Positions 1 through 7,879 of a stretch of DNA of 27,122 bases are shown here, piece by piece; the first letter of the stretch is position 1, and each line of letters starts with the position of its first letter. The stretch is taken from positions 1 to 27,122 of the forward strand of contig DXYE01000028.1 of assembly GCA_019415985.1 (NCBI GenBank). Reading direction: 5' to 3'. This stretch comes from Clostridiales bacterium (GTDB lineage Bacteria > Bacillota > Clostridia > Oscillospirales > CAG-272). The notes beneath the pieces are model-generated. The model was not told the origin of the DNA. It saw only the letters and a list, made by a program, of their open reading frames with translations, and did no database searches. A program made the position numbers and the translations under genes.

Positions 1-2
1 TT

Positions 3-1673
3 GCCAAGGTCAAGGATGAAAAGGGTATGAAGCGGGTTGAAAAATTTTTAAAGCAGGATACCTGTCCCGATTGCGGTGGCACCCGCCTGAATACCTCCGC
101 ACGCGTACCGAAGCTACGGGCCATATCGTTGGACGAAGCCTGTAAAATGACGCTGACAGATCTGACAGAGTGGGTGTCCGGTGTACCGGAGACGTTACCG
201 GAGGAAATGCGTCCTATGGCAAACAGCATTTGTGAGTCCTTTCAGACGGGTGCAAAACGATTGATGGACTTAGGACTTGGTTACCTGACCCTTGATCGAG
301 CCGCCTCAACCCTTTCCACCGGTGAGCGTCAGCGGATGCAATTGGCCCGTGCTGTGCGCAACCGTACCACCGGCGTACTGTATGTATTGGACGAGCCTTC
401 TATCGGGTTGCATCCGTCCAACATTATAGGGCTGACCGGTGTGATGCATGACCTGATTGCTGACGGTAACTCAGTGGTACTGGTTGACCACGATACACAA
501 ATTCTTTCTGAAGCCGACTGGATTATTGAAATGGGGCCAGGGGCCGGTTCGGACGGCGGGCGTGTCATCGCCCAGGGCCCTGTCGCCGCGCTTGCGGAAA
601 ATTCCGAGTCGAAAATCGGGCCATTTCTGACTGGTAAGTCGAGAGCCGGTCTGTGCAGTCAGCGTTCCGCTGGTGAGATATTTTCCGCGGGAAGGCTGCA
701 CCTTTCCACAGGCGCAATCCACACTGTAAAACCGTTGGAGGTAGATATTCCAAAGGGCAGGATGACGGTTGTGACGGGCGTATCCGGCTCCGGCAAGACC
801 ACTTTGATTTTGGAAAGCCTGATTCCCGGCCTTGAGGCGGCTATTCGAAGGAAAAAACTGCCGGAACATGTACGTACTGTAGAGGCCGGTGGCATTACGC
901 AGATTAAACTGATTGATGCGACGCCCATTGGTATTAATGTTCGATCAACGGTTGCAACTTATGCCAATGTCCACGATGAACTGCGAAAGGTCTTTGCCCA
1001 TACACCGGAGGCGAAAGGGCTGGGTTACAAAGCAGGCGATTTTTCCTATAATACAGGACGACTGCGCTGTCCGGTCTGCGATGGCGCCGGCGTGATCAGT
1101 TTGGATGTGCAGTTCTTGCCGGATGTGGATATCCCCTGTCCGGAGTGCCGGGGCACTCGTTATGGAAAAGATGCTGTGAAAATCCATTACAAGGACAAAG
1201 ACGAAAAGGAATATTCCCTGCCGGAATTGATGGCGATGGATGTGCATACGGCGATGGAGGCATGCAAAGATCTAAAGATAGTACGTCAGCGTTTACAGGT
1301 GCTGGAGAACCTTGGCCTCGGTTATCTGACGCTGGGAGAGGAAACGCCAAGTCTGTCCGGCGGCGAGGCGCAGCGGCTGAAGCTGGCCAGCGAGATGGGA
1401 AAAGCGCAGTCAGATACTGTATTCGTTTTCGATGAGCCAACCATCGGACTGCACCCACTGGATGTTAAAACGTTGCTCGGCGTGTTTCAAACGCTGATCG
1501 GCCAGGGGGCAACGGTCGTCGTTATTGAGCATGATCTTGATGTGATGCGCAGTGCCGACTATATTATCGATATGGGACCGGGGGGAGGAGAGGCCGGCGG
1601 ACGTATTGTGGCTGTCGGTACACCGGAGGATATCAAAAATACACCGGAAAGCATTACAGGGAGGTTTTTATGA
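3..1673 (+). CDS. UvrA-like tandem ABC ATPase (UvrA paralogue), 5' end outside window
   Basis: The reading frame is open to the left edge, so the gene starts outside the window; the ATG at 27 lies inside the protein and is not a convincing start. What remains is the second half of ABC module I and all of module II. Module I shows the end of a zinc finger (CPDCGGTRL, about 62-90), a signature reading LSTGERQR (about 309) instead of the usual LSGGE, and Walker B YVLDEPSIGLH (about 379). Module II has Walker A GVSGSGKTT (778-804), a CxxC...CxxC zinc finger (about 1069-1160), signature LSGGEAQRLKLA (about 1354) and Walker B VFDEPTIGLH (about 1423). UvrA proteins act in nucleotide excision repair by DNA damage recognition. 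The altered module I signature suggests a UvrA paralogue (the class associated with resistance to DNA-binding drugs) rather than housekeeping UvrA. That is inference, because the N-terminal part is not visible. Confidence 0.9.
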   Translation, partial: AKVKDEKGMKRVEKFLKQDTCPDCGGTRLNTSARVPKLRAISLDEACKMTLTDLTEWVSGVPETLPEEMRPMANSICESFQTGAKRLMDLGLGYLTLDRAASTLSTGERQRMQLARAVRNRTTGVLYVLDEPSIGLHPSNIIGLTGVMHDLIADGNSVVLVDHDTQILSEADWIIEMGPGAGSDGGRVIAQGPVAALAENSESKIGPFLTGKSRAGLCSQRSAGEIFSAGRLHLSTGAIHTVKPLEVDIPKGRMTVVTGVSGSGKTTLILESLIPGLEAAIRRKKLPEHVRTVEAGGITQIKLIDATPIGINVRSTVATYANVHDELRKVFAHTPEAKGLGYKAGDFSYNTGRLRCPVCDGAGVISLDVQFLPDVDIPCPECRGTRYGKDAVKIHYKDKDEKEYSLPELMAMDVHTAMEACKDLKIVRQRLQVLENLGLGYLTLGEETPSLSGGEAQRLKLASEMGKAQSDTVFVFDEPTIGLHPLDVKTLLGVFQTLIGQGATVVVIEHDLDVMRSADYIIDMGPGGGEAGGRIVAVGTPEDIKNTPESITGRFL

Positions 1674-1724
1674 TGGGTCACTTTATCCTTTCTTCTATTT
1701 CTGATTTACCGCAGACAGTGCGGA

Positions 1725-1761
1725 GATATCTTTTCTGCCGTTGCTGAAGAACGGCGATATC
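1725..1761 (+). terminator. Possible weak terminator of the UvrA-like gene
   Basis: GCCGTT (1737-1742) pairs with AACGGC (1750-1755) around a 7-base loop. GATATC (1725-1730) can extend the stem with GATATC (1756-1761) across a 6-base bulge. A mixed T-rich stretch (cttttaatttt) follows. The bulge and the interrupted T-run make this a weak candidate. Confidence 0.25.
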
Positions 1762-1871
1762 AGAGCTTTTAATTTTCCTTTCAGTGCGCTTCTCTAACCG
1801 TGATATATAAAAATATGCTGAAGCTCTGACTGTGAGTAATTCGGTTGGAATCGGAACATTTTTGTCATTGG

Positions 1872-1901
1872 TTGACAGAGTATCCGCGTACATGATATAA
1901 T
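1872..1901 (+). promoter_or_regulatory. Sigma-A promoter of the pseudouridine synthase-lnt unit
   Basis: A perfect TTGACA (1872-1877) and a perfect TATAAT (1896-1901) are separated by 18 bases, and TG at 1893-1894 gives an extended -10. Transcription would start near 1908, about 158 nt before the start codon at 2066. No experimental start is known to me. Confidence 0.8.
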
Positions 1902-2065
1902 GTGCATGGCCTATCATTCCATCACTATACAGCCGCGGCGGGTCATGCACATCAGATTTTGTTTGGCTGAGCCATGCACAGCCGACGGAACAAAGCTCAG
2001 TCGTTTAAAACTGGCGCGCTGTTCATGATATTGTAAATACAGAAAGCCCGGAGGGGAGGACAAGT

Positions 2066-3046
2066 ATGCAGATATTTCATATAGGGGAGAATGACGCCGG
2101 GCAACGACTTGACAAATACCTGACAAAATCTATGAAATTCCTGCCTTCCTCACTTTTGTACAAGGCGATTCGAACAAAAAAAATAAAGGTTAATCGCAAA
2201 CGAACGCAGCAAAATTACATGCTTAATGCTGGTGATACGATAGAGATTTTTTTGCCCGATGAGTACCTTGTTCGCTGTGACAATAGCAAAGAAGCTTTCT
2301 TACACCTGTTGCCGAGGCTTCATGTGATTTATGAGGACAAAAATCTTCTTATCTGCGATAAACAGCCCGGTTTGCTCGTACATGCGGATGAAGAGGAATC
2401 CGTCGACACCCTGATCAACCATATCAAAGCATATTTGTATAGGAAGGGAGAGTACGACCCGGAGCGAGAACACGCCTTTGCACCGGCTTTATGTAACAGA
2501 ATTGACCGTAACACCGGTGGCATGGTGATGGCAGCTAAAAATGCAGCATCGCTGCGGATCTTGAATGAAAAAATACGAGCCAGAGAGATCGAAAAAAAGT
2601 ATTTGTGTGCAGCCCACGGCCTTTTTGAAAAGAAGCAGGATACAATGACCGGTTATTTGTATAAGGACAGGGAGAGGAACCTCGTAAATATTTTTGACAA
2701 AAAGCCGGACGGAACTGAAGATTATAAACGTATCGTAACGAAATACCGGGTTCTGGCCGAGGAGAATCGGTTGTCCCTGTTGGAAGTAGAGCTGATTACA
2801 GGGCGCACACACCAAATACGTGCGCATTTAGCCTCTATCGGCCATCCGCTGCTTGGTGACGGCAAATATGGAATCAACAGAGATGACAGAAAAAAAGGGT
2901 ACCGTTTTCAGGCACTTTATGCGTATCAGATTCATTTTGCTTTCCGGGGTGCATCCTCTCTTGACTATCTTAATGGCAAAACTTTTTTTGCGGATAGGAA
3001 AAAAATATGGTTTTTAAACGAATTCACTTCATTTTCAGAAAAATAA
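2066..3046 (+). CDS. RluA-family (RluC/RluD type) rRNA pseudouridine synthase
   Basis: The product, 326 residues, isomerises specific uridines in RNA (23S rRNA for most family members) to pseudouridine in the cytoplasm. An N-terminal S4 RNA-binding domain (about residues 1-65: QRLDKYLTKSM, KIKVNRKRT) is followed by the catalytic domain. The RluA motif II, normally HRLDxxTSG, reads NRIDRNTGG with the catalytic aspartate at residue 147. The later motif LLEVELITGRTHQIRAHLA (about 236-254) and GHPLLGDGKYG are typical. The changes His to Asn and Ser to Gly in motif II are variations I would not expect to abolish activity. The start is supported by a GGAGGGGAGG run 7-16 bases upstream. The target uridine cannot be told from sequence. 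The 3' end overlaps the following lnt reading frame, indicating coupled expression. Confidence 0.93.
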   Translation: MQIFHIGENDAGQRLDKYLTKSMKFLPSSLLYKAIRTKKIKVNRKRTQQNYMLNAGDTIEIFLPDEYLVRCDNSKEAFLHLLPRLHVIYEDKNLLICDKQPGLLVHADEEESVDTLINHIKAYLYRKGEYDPEREHAFAPALCNRIDRNTGGMVMAAKNAASLRILNEKIRAREIEKKYLCAAHGLFEKKQDTMTGYLYKDRERNLVNIFDKKPDGTEDYKRIVTKYRVLAEENRLSLLEVELITGRTHQIRAHLASIGHPLLGDGKYGINRDDRKKGYRFQALYAYQIHFAFRGASSLDYLNGKTFFADRKKIWFLNEFTSFSEK

Positions 3047-4626
3047 TGAGTTCAGAGCCTTTCTGGGCTGTTTTGTCAGGAGTGGTCACGGCCATTTCTT
3101 CTATGTATTCTTCGGCTGCTTTTCTTGCATGGCTCTCCCTGATTCCTTATTTTATCATGTTGTATCGCTGTACTGAATCGGGAACCGAAAAAAAACATTT
3201 GTTTTGGTTCGGTTTTCTGTTTGGGTGCAGCTATAATATACCGCTATTTTCCTTTTTTTATACACTTTATCCTATGGATTTTGTAGGATTGAGCCCGCAA
3301 AGCTCCCTGTTTTTTATCCTGCTTGCGCAAATCGGACTGTCTGCACTGTATAGTATAGCGCATGGGCTGCTTCCGTGTATATTGAGACTGCAGAGACGGC
3401 GCGGCTGCGCCGCTAGGTATCCGCTTACCATCTCTTTTTCCATAGCCTCTTTATGGGTTCTATTGGAATGGTGTCAAACACAGACTTGGATGGGCGTTCC
3501 GTGGGGAAGATTGGCGGTTTCACAATACAGGCTTACCCCGCTTATCCAGAGCGCCTCTCTGTTCGGTTCTTATTTTGTCAGTTTTCTGCTTGTGCTGTTC
3601 AATGCTTTGCTTGCCTTCTTTTTTTATCTGTACTTTTATAAAAATACTCTGACGAACAAATCCCAAAGAGCGGTATGTATTCTGTGCGCCGCCTCTGTAT
3701 TTCTTGGAAATCTGCTTTACGGTACAGTGACACTTGGAATGGAGAAAAGTGCTGACAAAATCATTTCGGCAGTGGTTGTGCAGGGTAATATATCCTCTTC
3801 CAAGAAATGGGAGGAAAATGGGCTTGATATAGCTGTGGAAAGATATCTGGGGATGACGAAAGAACTTTCGGAGGAGGAACCGACCGATCTGATCGTATGG
3901 AATGAAACCTGTATTCCTGTTGCACTGAACAGATATCCGACTCTGTATGAGCAAATTCGGGATGCCGCGATGGAAAGCGGGGCAATTCTTCTCGTGGGGG
4001 CATTTTATGAGGATGAAACGGGAGAATATAACGGAATTTACGCGTTTTATCCGGACGGCACAGTGAGCAGCCAGCCCTATTTCAAGCGCAGGCTCGTTCC
4101 TTTTGGGGAATATATGCCATTTCCCTCTTGGTTTCAATCGGTGATTCCTGTGTTGGATGAAATTAATTTACTCGAATCCTCGCTTATGCCAGGAACAGAA
4201 AGCAATCTGTTTGTCACGGATTTTGGTATGATAGGCGGGCTTATCTGTTTTGACTCGATCTATGAGACGTTGTCTCTGGAATCTGTAAGAGACGGGGCCG
4301 AGCTTTTGGCGCTGCTTACAAACGATTCGTGGTATGACAATTCTCCTGCTGTATACGAACATCTGGGACATGCTGTTATGCGTGCGGTTGAAAACGGCCG
4401 CAGTATGGTGCGTGGCGCCAATACAGGAATCTCCGCCATGATAGATGCCAACGGAAAAATTCTGGCGGAGTCTCAGCCGCTGGTAGCAGAAGTCATCAGA
4501 GGAGATGTAAAAATTTACAGTCACCGAACGCTTTATTCCTATGTTGGAAATGTACTTGTGCCAGTTTGTTTGATCTATAGTCTCTTCCTTTTTATTCCTT
4601 TGAAACGAAGGAATAAAGATAACTGA
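3007..4626 (+). CDS. lnt: Apolipoprotein N-acyltransferase
   Basis: Lnt transfers an acyl chain from phospholipid to the N-terminal diacylglyceryl-cysteine of lipoproteins at the outer face of the cytoplasmic membrane. The 539-residue product has about six N-terminal membrane segments (residues about 15-230), a C-terminal anchor helix (about 510-533), and between them a carbon-nitrogen hydrolase domain. The Glu-Lys-Cys triad is visible: E300 in WNET, K360 in FKRRLVPFGEYMPF, and C414 in GGLICFDSIYE. TNDSWYDNSPA and the RSMVRGANTGISA segment are also typical. The start at 3007 has AGGA 7-8 bases upstream and overlaps the pseudouridine synthase gene by 40 bases. The in-frame ATG at 3046, in a TAATG stop/start overlap, is the alternative and would give 526 residues. 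Lnt is classic in Gram-negative bacteria and less usual in Bacillota. Confidence 0.93.
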   Translation: MVFKRIHFIFRKIMSSEPFWAVLSGVVTAISSMYSSAAFLAWLSLIPYFIMLYRCTESGTEKKHLFWFGFLFGCSYNIPLFSFFYTLYPMDFVGLSPQSSLFFILLAQIGLSALYSIAHGLLPCILRLQRRRGCAARYPLTISFSIASLWVLLEWCQTQTWMGVPWGRLAVSQYRLTPLIQSASLFGSYFVSFLLVLFNALLAFFFYLYFYKNTLTNKSQRAVCILCAASVFLGNLLYGTVTLGMEKSADKIISAVVVQGNISSSKKWEENGLDIAVERYLGMTKELSEEEPTDLIVWNETCIPVALNRYPTLYEQIRDAAMESGAILLVGAFYEDETGEYNGIYAFYPDGTVSSQPYFKRRLVPFGEYMPFPSWFQSVIPVLDEINLLESSLMPGTESNLFVTDFGMIGGLICFDSIYETLSLESVRDGAELLALLTNDSWYDNSPAVYEHLGHAVMRAVENGRSMVRGANTGISAMIDANGKILAESQPLVAEVIRGDVKIYSHRTLYSYVGNVLVPVCLIYSLFLFIPLKRRNKDN

Positions 4627-5036
4627 TTGCTGGAGCGTTCGTTAATGCGGACAGAGTATATATGGGCGGAGTTCTTAGATGAAATAATTTTTTGTTTGAA
4701 GTGATATGATAAAGCATCAAATCAAGATTTTTCTTTGCTGTTTTATTCATGCTTGGATGTTTTCCGAGGCTTTTATGAACTGTCGAGCCACAGTATTCGG
4801 CAAGAGTAATCCCCAGTGGAGATTACGGCATGACTGTCATGGATAATAAGAAAGAGGGCGTTGCAAAATAATTTATTTTGCAGCGCCCTCTTATCCAACA
4901 CGTCTTTTTTGTCCCTGGCGTATATTTTTTGCATAGAATTAGCGTATTTTCTCCAAACGTTTGGAATGAAATTATAGAATTCAGTTAAATGGGGGTCAGA
5001 TCTTTGTTGATGGGTATGATTATTCTTCCTGAACTT
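4627..5036. other. Convergent intergenic region between lnt and rnfB
   Basis: No gene is supported in these 410 bases. The notable elements are the long hairpin at 4852-4892, a small stem GTAATC/GATTAC at about 4806-4826, and a perfect 14-base palindrome TCCAAACGTTTGGA at 4952-4965. The stretch 4627-4800 is AT-rich with no feature that I recognise. Confidence 0.6.
4852..4892. terminator. Bidirectional terminator-type hairpin between lnt and rnfB
   Basis: A 19-base-pair stem (4852-4870 with 4874-4892, one G-T pair at 4861/4883) closes a 3-base loop. The stem base is GC-rich (GAGGGCG/CGCCCTC) and the top is AT-rich. It is followed on the plus strand by a loose T-rich stretch and on the minus strand by CTTTCTTATTAT. 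It lies between convergent genes and can serve both. Confidence 0.7.
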
Positions 5037-5867
5037 TTATAAATCGCCTTCCTCCAGCGCAAGACCGTATTTTTGAAGGTCAGAGGACCATATGATTTTT
5101 CGCGGACATTTTTCAGCACAAAGGCCGCAGGCGGAGCATTTGGTATAATCGATTTCTGCTATGGAATTTACGACACGTATGGCGCCGGTCGGACAATATT
5201 TTTCACAGATTTTGCAGCCGATGCAGCCGGCCTTGCAATAACTTTTGGTTACATTCCCTCGGTCAACAGACATACATCCTACCCAGTACCGGCTCTCATA
5301 CGGAATCAGGCGTATGATATGTTTAGGGCAGGTATTGGCGCAGAGACCGCAGCCTTTGCATTTGGAATAGTCAACGGCGGAGATGCCGTTCACTATGGAA
5401 ATCGCGCCAAAGGGACAAGCAGACACGCAGGATCCAAGGCCGATACATCCGTTAGGACACAGCTTATCGCCTCCGCCTATTGCTGCGGCCGCAATACAGT
5501 CCGGTGCACCCTTATATACGTATTTTTTCAGCGCAATATCCTGTGCGCCGCTGCACATGACCTGCGCCCGCATACGGATTGGAGCCTCAGATGCAACGCC
5601 CATAATTTCGGCTATCCGACCGGCAGTTTCACTGCCGCCTACTGTACAGGAGGAAACCTTAGCGTCACCGTCTACGATTGCCTGTGCCAATGCGGCGCAC
5701 CCGGCATATCCGCACCCGCCGCAGTTGGCTCCTGGAAGAACATCGGTTATTTTTGGTATACGTTCATCTACCTTAACAGCAAATAACTTGGAAGCAACAG
5801 CAAGCAGAGCACCTAAAAGCGCACCGAGTGCAACAAACCATAAAACAGCGGAGAGTATGTTTCCCAT
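5037..5867 (-). CDS. rnfB: Rnf complex subunit B, polyferredoxin electron entry subunit
   Basis: RnfB receives electrons from reduced ferredoxin and passes them through iron-sulfur clusters into the membrane complex. The 276-residue protein has one N-terminal membrane helix (about 5-29) and the Fe4S cysteine motif C49-C52-C57-C74 typical of RnfB/RsxB. After these come four ferredoxin-like motifs with cysteines near 137-151, 170-180, 215-225 and 244-254 (CKGCGLCANTCP, CIGCKICEKYCP, CSACGLCAEKCP). This cluster-rich form fits clostridial Rnf; proteobacterial RnfB is shorter. It is the last gene of rnfCDGEAB. The Shine-Dalgarno run GGGAGGAGG (complement of 5883-5891) lies an unusually long 15 bases from the ATG, with no in-frame start codon between. 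An 85-base spacer with a hairpin separates it from rnfA. Confidence 0.96.
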   Translation of the reverse strand: MGNILSAVLWFVALGALLGALLAVASKLFAVKVDERIPKITDVLPGANCGGCGYAGCAALAQAIVDGDAKVSSCTVGGSETAGRIAEIMGVASEAPIRMRAQVMCSGAQDIALKKYVYKGAPDCIAAAAIGGGDKLCPNGCIGLGSCVSACPFGAISIVNGISAVDYSKCKGCGLCANTCPKHIIRLIPYESRYWVGCMSVDRGNVTKSYCKAGCIGCKICEKYCPTGAIRVVNSIAEIDYTKCSACGLCAEKCPRKIIWSSDLQKYGLALEEGDL

Positions 5868-5903
5868 ATCTTTGAAAGAATGCCTCCTCCCATGGATTCA
5901 TCC

Positions 5904-5925
5904 GCGGCAAATCCTTAGTTGCCGC
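5904..5925 (-). promoter_or_regulatory. Hairpin in the rnfA-rnfB spacer
   Basis: GCGGCAA (5904-5910) and TTGCCGC (5919-5925) form a perfect 7-base-pair stem with an 8-base loop between rnfA and rnfB. No T-run follows on the minus strand, so it is not a standard terminator. It could affect RNA processing or rnfB translation. That is inference only. Confidence 0.3.
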
Positions 5926-5952
5926 CGTTGAATATGACGGTGAATCTGTCCT

Positions 5953-6546
5953 TCATTGTGTAAAGCTCATGCCTGAGAAGCCCGAAAATGCCATAGCAAT
6001 CAGACCGGCTGTGATCAATACCAGCGGCATGCCGGAAAATGCCTTCGGCGGTTCCGCAAAAGCAAGCCGTTCCCGTACACCGGCAAAGATCACAATCGCC
6101 AAAGTAAATCCAACTGCAGCAGCAAAGCCGTAGGCCAGGGAATATATAAAGCTGTAGTCATTTTGGATATTCAGCAGCGCGGCGCCGAGAACTGCGCAGT
6201 TGGTTGTGATCAGAGGTAAATAAATGCCCAGCGCCTGATACAGAGAGGGAAGAAATTTTTTCAAAAACATTTCTATGAATTGGACCAATGCTGCAATAAT
6301 CAGAATGAAGGCAATGGTTTTTAGATATTCCAACTGGGCAGGTATTAGAATGGCGTGATAGACGCACCACGTAGCTGCGCTGGAAAGCGTCATAACAAAT
6401 GTCACGGCAAAGCCCATTCCAAGGGCCGTGTCGGGTTTTTCGGAAACGCCGAGAAATGGGCAGATCCCAAGAAACTTTACAAAAATAAAGTTTTCCGCAA
6501 GAACTGCGGTCAGCATCAGCAGAAGAACATTTGTCAATTCCTCCAT
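5953..6546 (-). CDS. rnfA: Rnf complex membrane subunit A
   Basis: RnfA is an integral membrane subunit of the ferredoxin:NAD+ oxidoreductase, paired in structure with RnfE and belonging to the RnfA/NqrE family. The 197-residue product shows six hydrophobic segments and the family hallmarks ENFIFVKFLGICPFLGVS near residues 18-35 and LPLITTNCAVLG near 109-120. These two inverted segments carry the conserved cysteines (C29 and about C116) that hold a membrane [2Fe-2S] cluster in related complexes. The length is normal for the family. AAAGGAA lies about 8 bases upstream of the ATG. It follows rnfE after a 42-base gap, and its TGA stop overlaps an ATG (ATGA) that opens a 13-codon frame running into the rnfB leader. 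Confidence 0.96.
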   Translation of the reverse strand: MEELTNVLLLMLTAVLAENFIFVKFLGICPFLGVSEKPDTALGMGFAVTFVMTLSSAATWCVYHAILIPAQLEYLKTIAFILIIAALVQFIEMFLKKFLPSLYQALGIYLPLITTNCAVLGAALLNIQNDYSFIYSLAYGFAAAVGFTLAIVIFAGVRERLAFAEPPKAFSGMPLVLITAGLIAMAFSGFSGMSFTQ

Positions 6547-6588
6547 ATGGGTGGTTCCTTTCTGTAATAAGCTTTAGTCTATACCCTA

Positions 6589-7248
6589 TCAGAATTGTGG
6601 AGCAGAGGCTGTAGAAGACGCTGCGCTTTCCTTCAGCCCTTTTTGTTTTTTTCGCAGTCTGCGAGCCGCGATGGCCTTTATCGCTGCGAGCAGGAACCCC
6701 AGCGTGAGAAATGCGCCGGCGGGCAGGAGAAAAATGACGGCCGGTTGATATGGGGCTCTCAGGATTTCAAAGCCCAGCAGTGTGCCTGCGCCGAGAAGCT
6801 CACGGCAGGCGGCGATCAGACAGAGCGCCATGGTGAAGCCCAGTCCCATTCCGACGCCGTCGAGTGCGGAGGGAAGCACTGGATTGTGTGAGGCGAATGC
6901 TTCCGCACGCGCCAAAATGATACAGTTCACGACAATAAGAGGAATATAGAGACCGAGGCTGCTGTATAAAGCCGGGACATAGGCTTTCATGAGCAGCTCT
7001 ATTGCCGTGACAAATCCGGCAATCACAACGATATATGCAGCAATGCGAACCTCTTTGGGAATAAATTTGCGCAGGAGAGAAATCAGAATATTGGAACATA
7101 TCAGAACTGCGGTAGCGGCTAACCCCATACCGATGGCATTGCTTACAGAGGTCGTGACTGCAAGCGTTGGACACATACCAAGAAGCTGAACAAAGGTGGG
7201 ATTGTTGTCAAACAGGCCGTTTTTGATTGGAATTATTAATTTACGCAA
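6589..7248 (-). CDS. rnfE: Rnf complex membrane subunit E
   Basis: RnfE (NqrD/RnfE family) is a membrane subunit with the same fold as RnfA. I place the start at TTG (7248-7246): the protein then begins RKLIIPIKNGLFDNNPTFVQ, the normal family N-terminus. GGAGG lies 9 bases upstream, and the start overlaps the rnfG stop (TTGCGTAA). An upstream ATG at 7353 would add 35 residues lying inside rnfG and is unlikely. The 219-residue product has about six membrane helices, the LLGMCPTLAVTTS motif (about 22-34) and the matching LYIPLIVVNCIILARAEAFA segment (about 113-132). The C-terminus (about 195-219) is basic, then rich in Ser/Ala. Confidence 0.95.
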   Translation of the reverse strand: MRKLIIPIKNGLFDNNPTFVQLLGMCPTLAVTTSVSNAIGMGLAATAVLICSNILISLLRKFIPKEVRIAAYIVVIAGFVTAIELLMKAYVPALYSSLGLYIPLIVVNCIILARAEAFASHNPVLPSALDGVGMGLGFTMALCLIAACRELLGAGTLLGFEILRAPYQPAVIFLLPAGAFLTLGFLLAAIKAIAARRLRKKQKGLKESAASSTASAPQF

Positions 7249-7879
7249 GGGATGTATCCTCCATTTCCGAGTCTCCGGTGTTCGAAAATTCCGGAATATC
7301 TGTATTTGCCGCACTGGATTCTTGCCATGCTGCACAGGCATCGAGCGCGGCATTAACGCCGTTCAGAACGGCCTTTGAACTGATCGTCGCACCGGATATG
7401 GCATCTGCACTGTTGTACATGCCTCCCAGTGCAATGTGCTCAGTCAGCCCCTTAAACTGATCGAGATAAGCGGGTTTAGACACATTCATGCCCAGTCCGG
7501 GCGTGTCGGATATGGATAAAATTTCAATACCGGCAACGGTTATATCTGTTCGGATGCCAACGACCATGGAGATCACATCGCTGAATCCCATAGGCGAAAC
7601 ATTGACACAATAGCCCAGTAGTTCTTCGCTCTCCCATACCTCGTAAACGGCGGTAACCGGTTCCGTACAGGTAACGTTCAGGGGTGTGACGGTTTCAACA
7701 CTGTCGAAAATATTGCGAATAGCGTCCTGTTGCTGCTTTTCTGTATTTTTTTCTATAACCGGTGAGGCAAAGGCGTTGATCACCGATAACAGCAGAGCGA
7801 CAGCGCCAGTAATAATTAAAAGGATGGCGCTGGTTCGAATTACAGAGAGAACTTGACTGTTTTGCGTAGCATTCTTCAT
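7241..7879 (-). CDS. rnfG: Rnf complex subunit G, covalent flavoprotein
   Basis: RnfG is membrane-anchored, exposed outside the membrane, and carries covalently bound FMN in electron transfer between RnfD/RnfE and the rest of the complex. The chosen start (ATG at 7879, 212 residues) has AGG 7 bases upstream and gives a normal length; ATG codons at 7885 and 7930 are in frame but less suitable. Residues about 12-38 form the membrane helix. The FMN-binding domain follows, with the flavinylation motif DAISGATISSKAV, in which T165 of the SGAT motif is the expected attachment site. An ApbE-type flavin transferase is needed but not present in this window. The C-terminal tail (about 190-212) is Ser/Asp/Glu rich and longer than I expect. 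The gene is separated from rnfD by an unusually long gap and overlaps rnfE. Confidence 0.95.
   Translation of the reverse strand: MKNATQNSQVLSVIRTSAILLIITGAVALLLSVINAFASPVIEKNTEKQQQDAIRNIFDSVETVTPLNVTCTEPVTAVYEVWESEELLGYCVNVSPMGFSDVISMVVGIRTDITVAGIEILSISDTPGLGMNVSKPAYLDQFKGLTEHIALGGMYNSADAISGATISSKAVLNGVNAALDACAAWQESSAANTDIPEFSNTGDSEMEDTSLA

Larger units (their letters stand above)
1674..2065. other. Intergenic region with promoter and leader of the pseudouridine synthase gene
   Basis: No convincing gene lies in these 392 bases. It holds a possible weak terminator for the UvrA-like gene (1725-1761), a strong plus-strand promoter (1872-1901) and a leader of about 155 nt. The leader region contains CATGCAC-type words three times, two of them forming a 9-base inverted repeat (GTGCATGGC at 1902-1910 and GCCATGCAC at 1971-1979). 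A 90-codon minus-strand reading frame (1950 down to 1678) has no ribosome binding site and contains the promoter, so I do not call it a gene. Confidence 0.6.

Noticed and set aside
1678..1950. A 90-codon minus-strand frame convergent with the UvrA-like gene.
   Set aside because: It has no ribosome binding site, contains the plus-strand promoter at 1872-1901, and matches no family that I recognise. It could at most be an old remnant.
5073..5931. Long plus-strand frames (5073-5786 and 5383-5931) opposite rnfB.
   Set aside because: They are antisense to a gene with unmistakable ferredoxin motifs and have no support of their own.
7249..7353. An upstream ATG that would lengthen RnfE by 35 residues.
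   Set aside because: The extra part lies within rnfG, is not hydrophobic and is not like RnfE; the TTG at 7248 has a good ribosome site.
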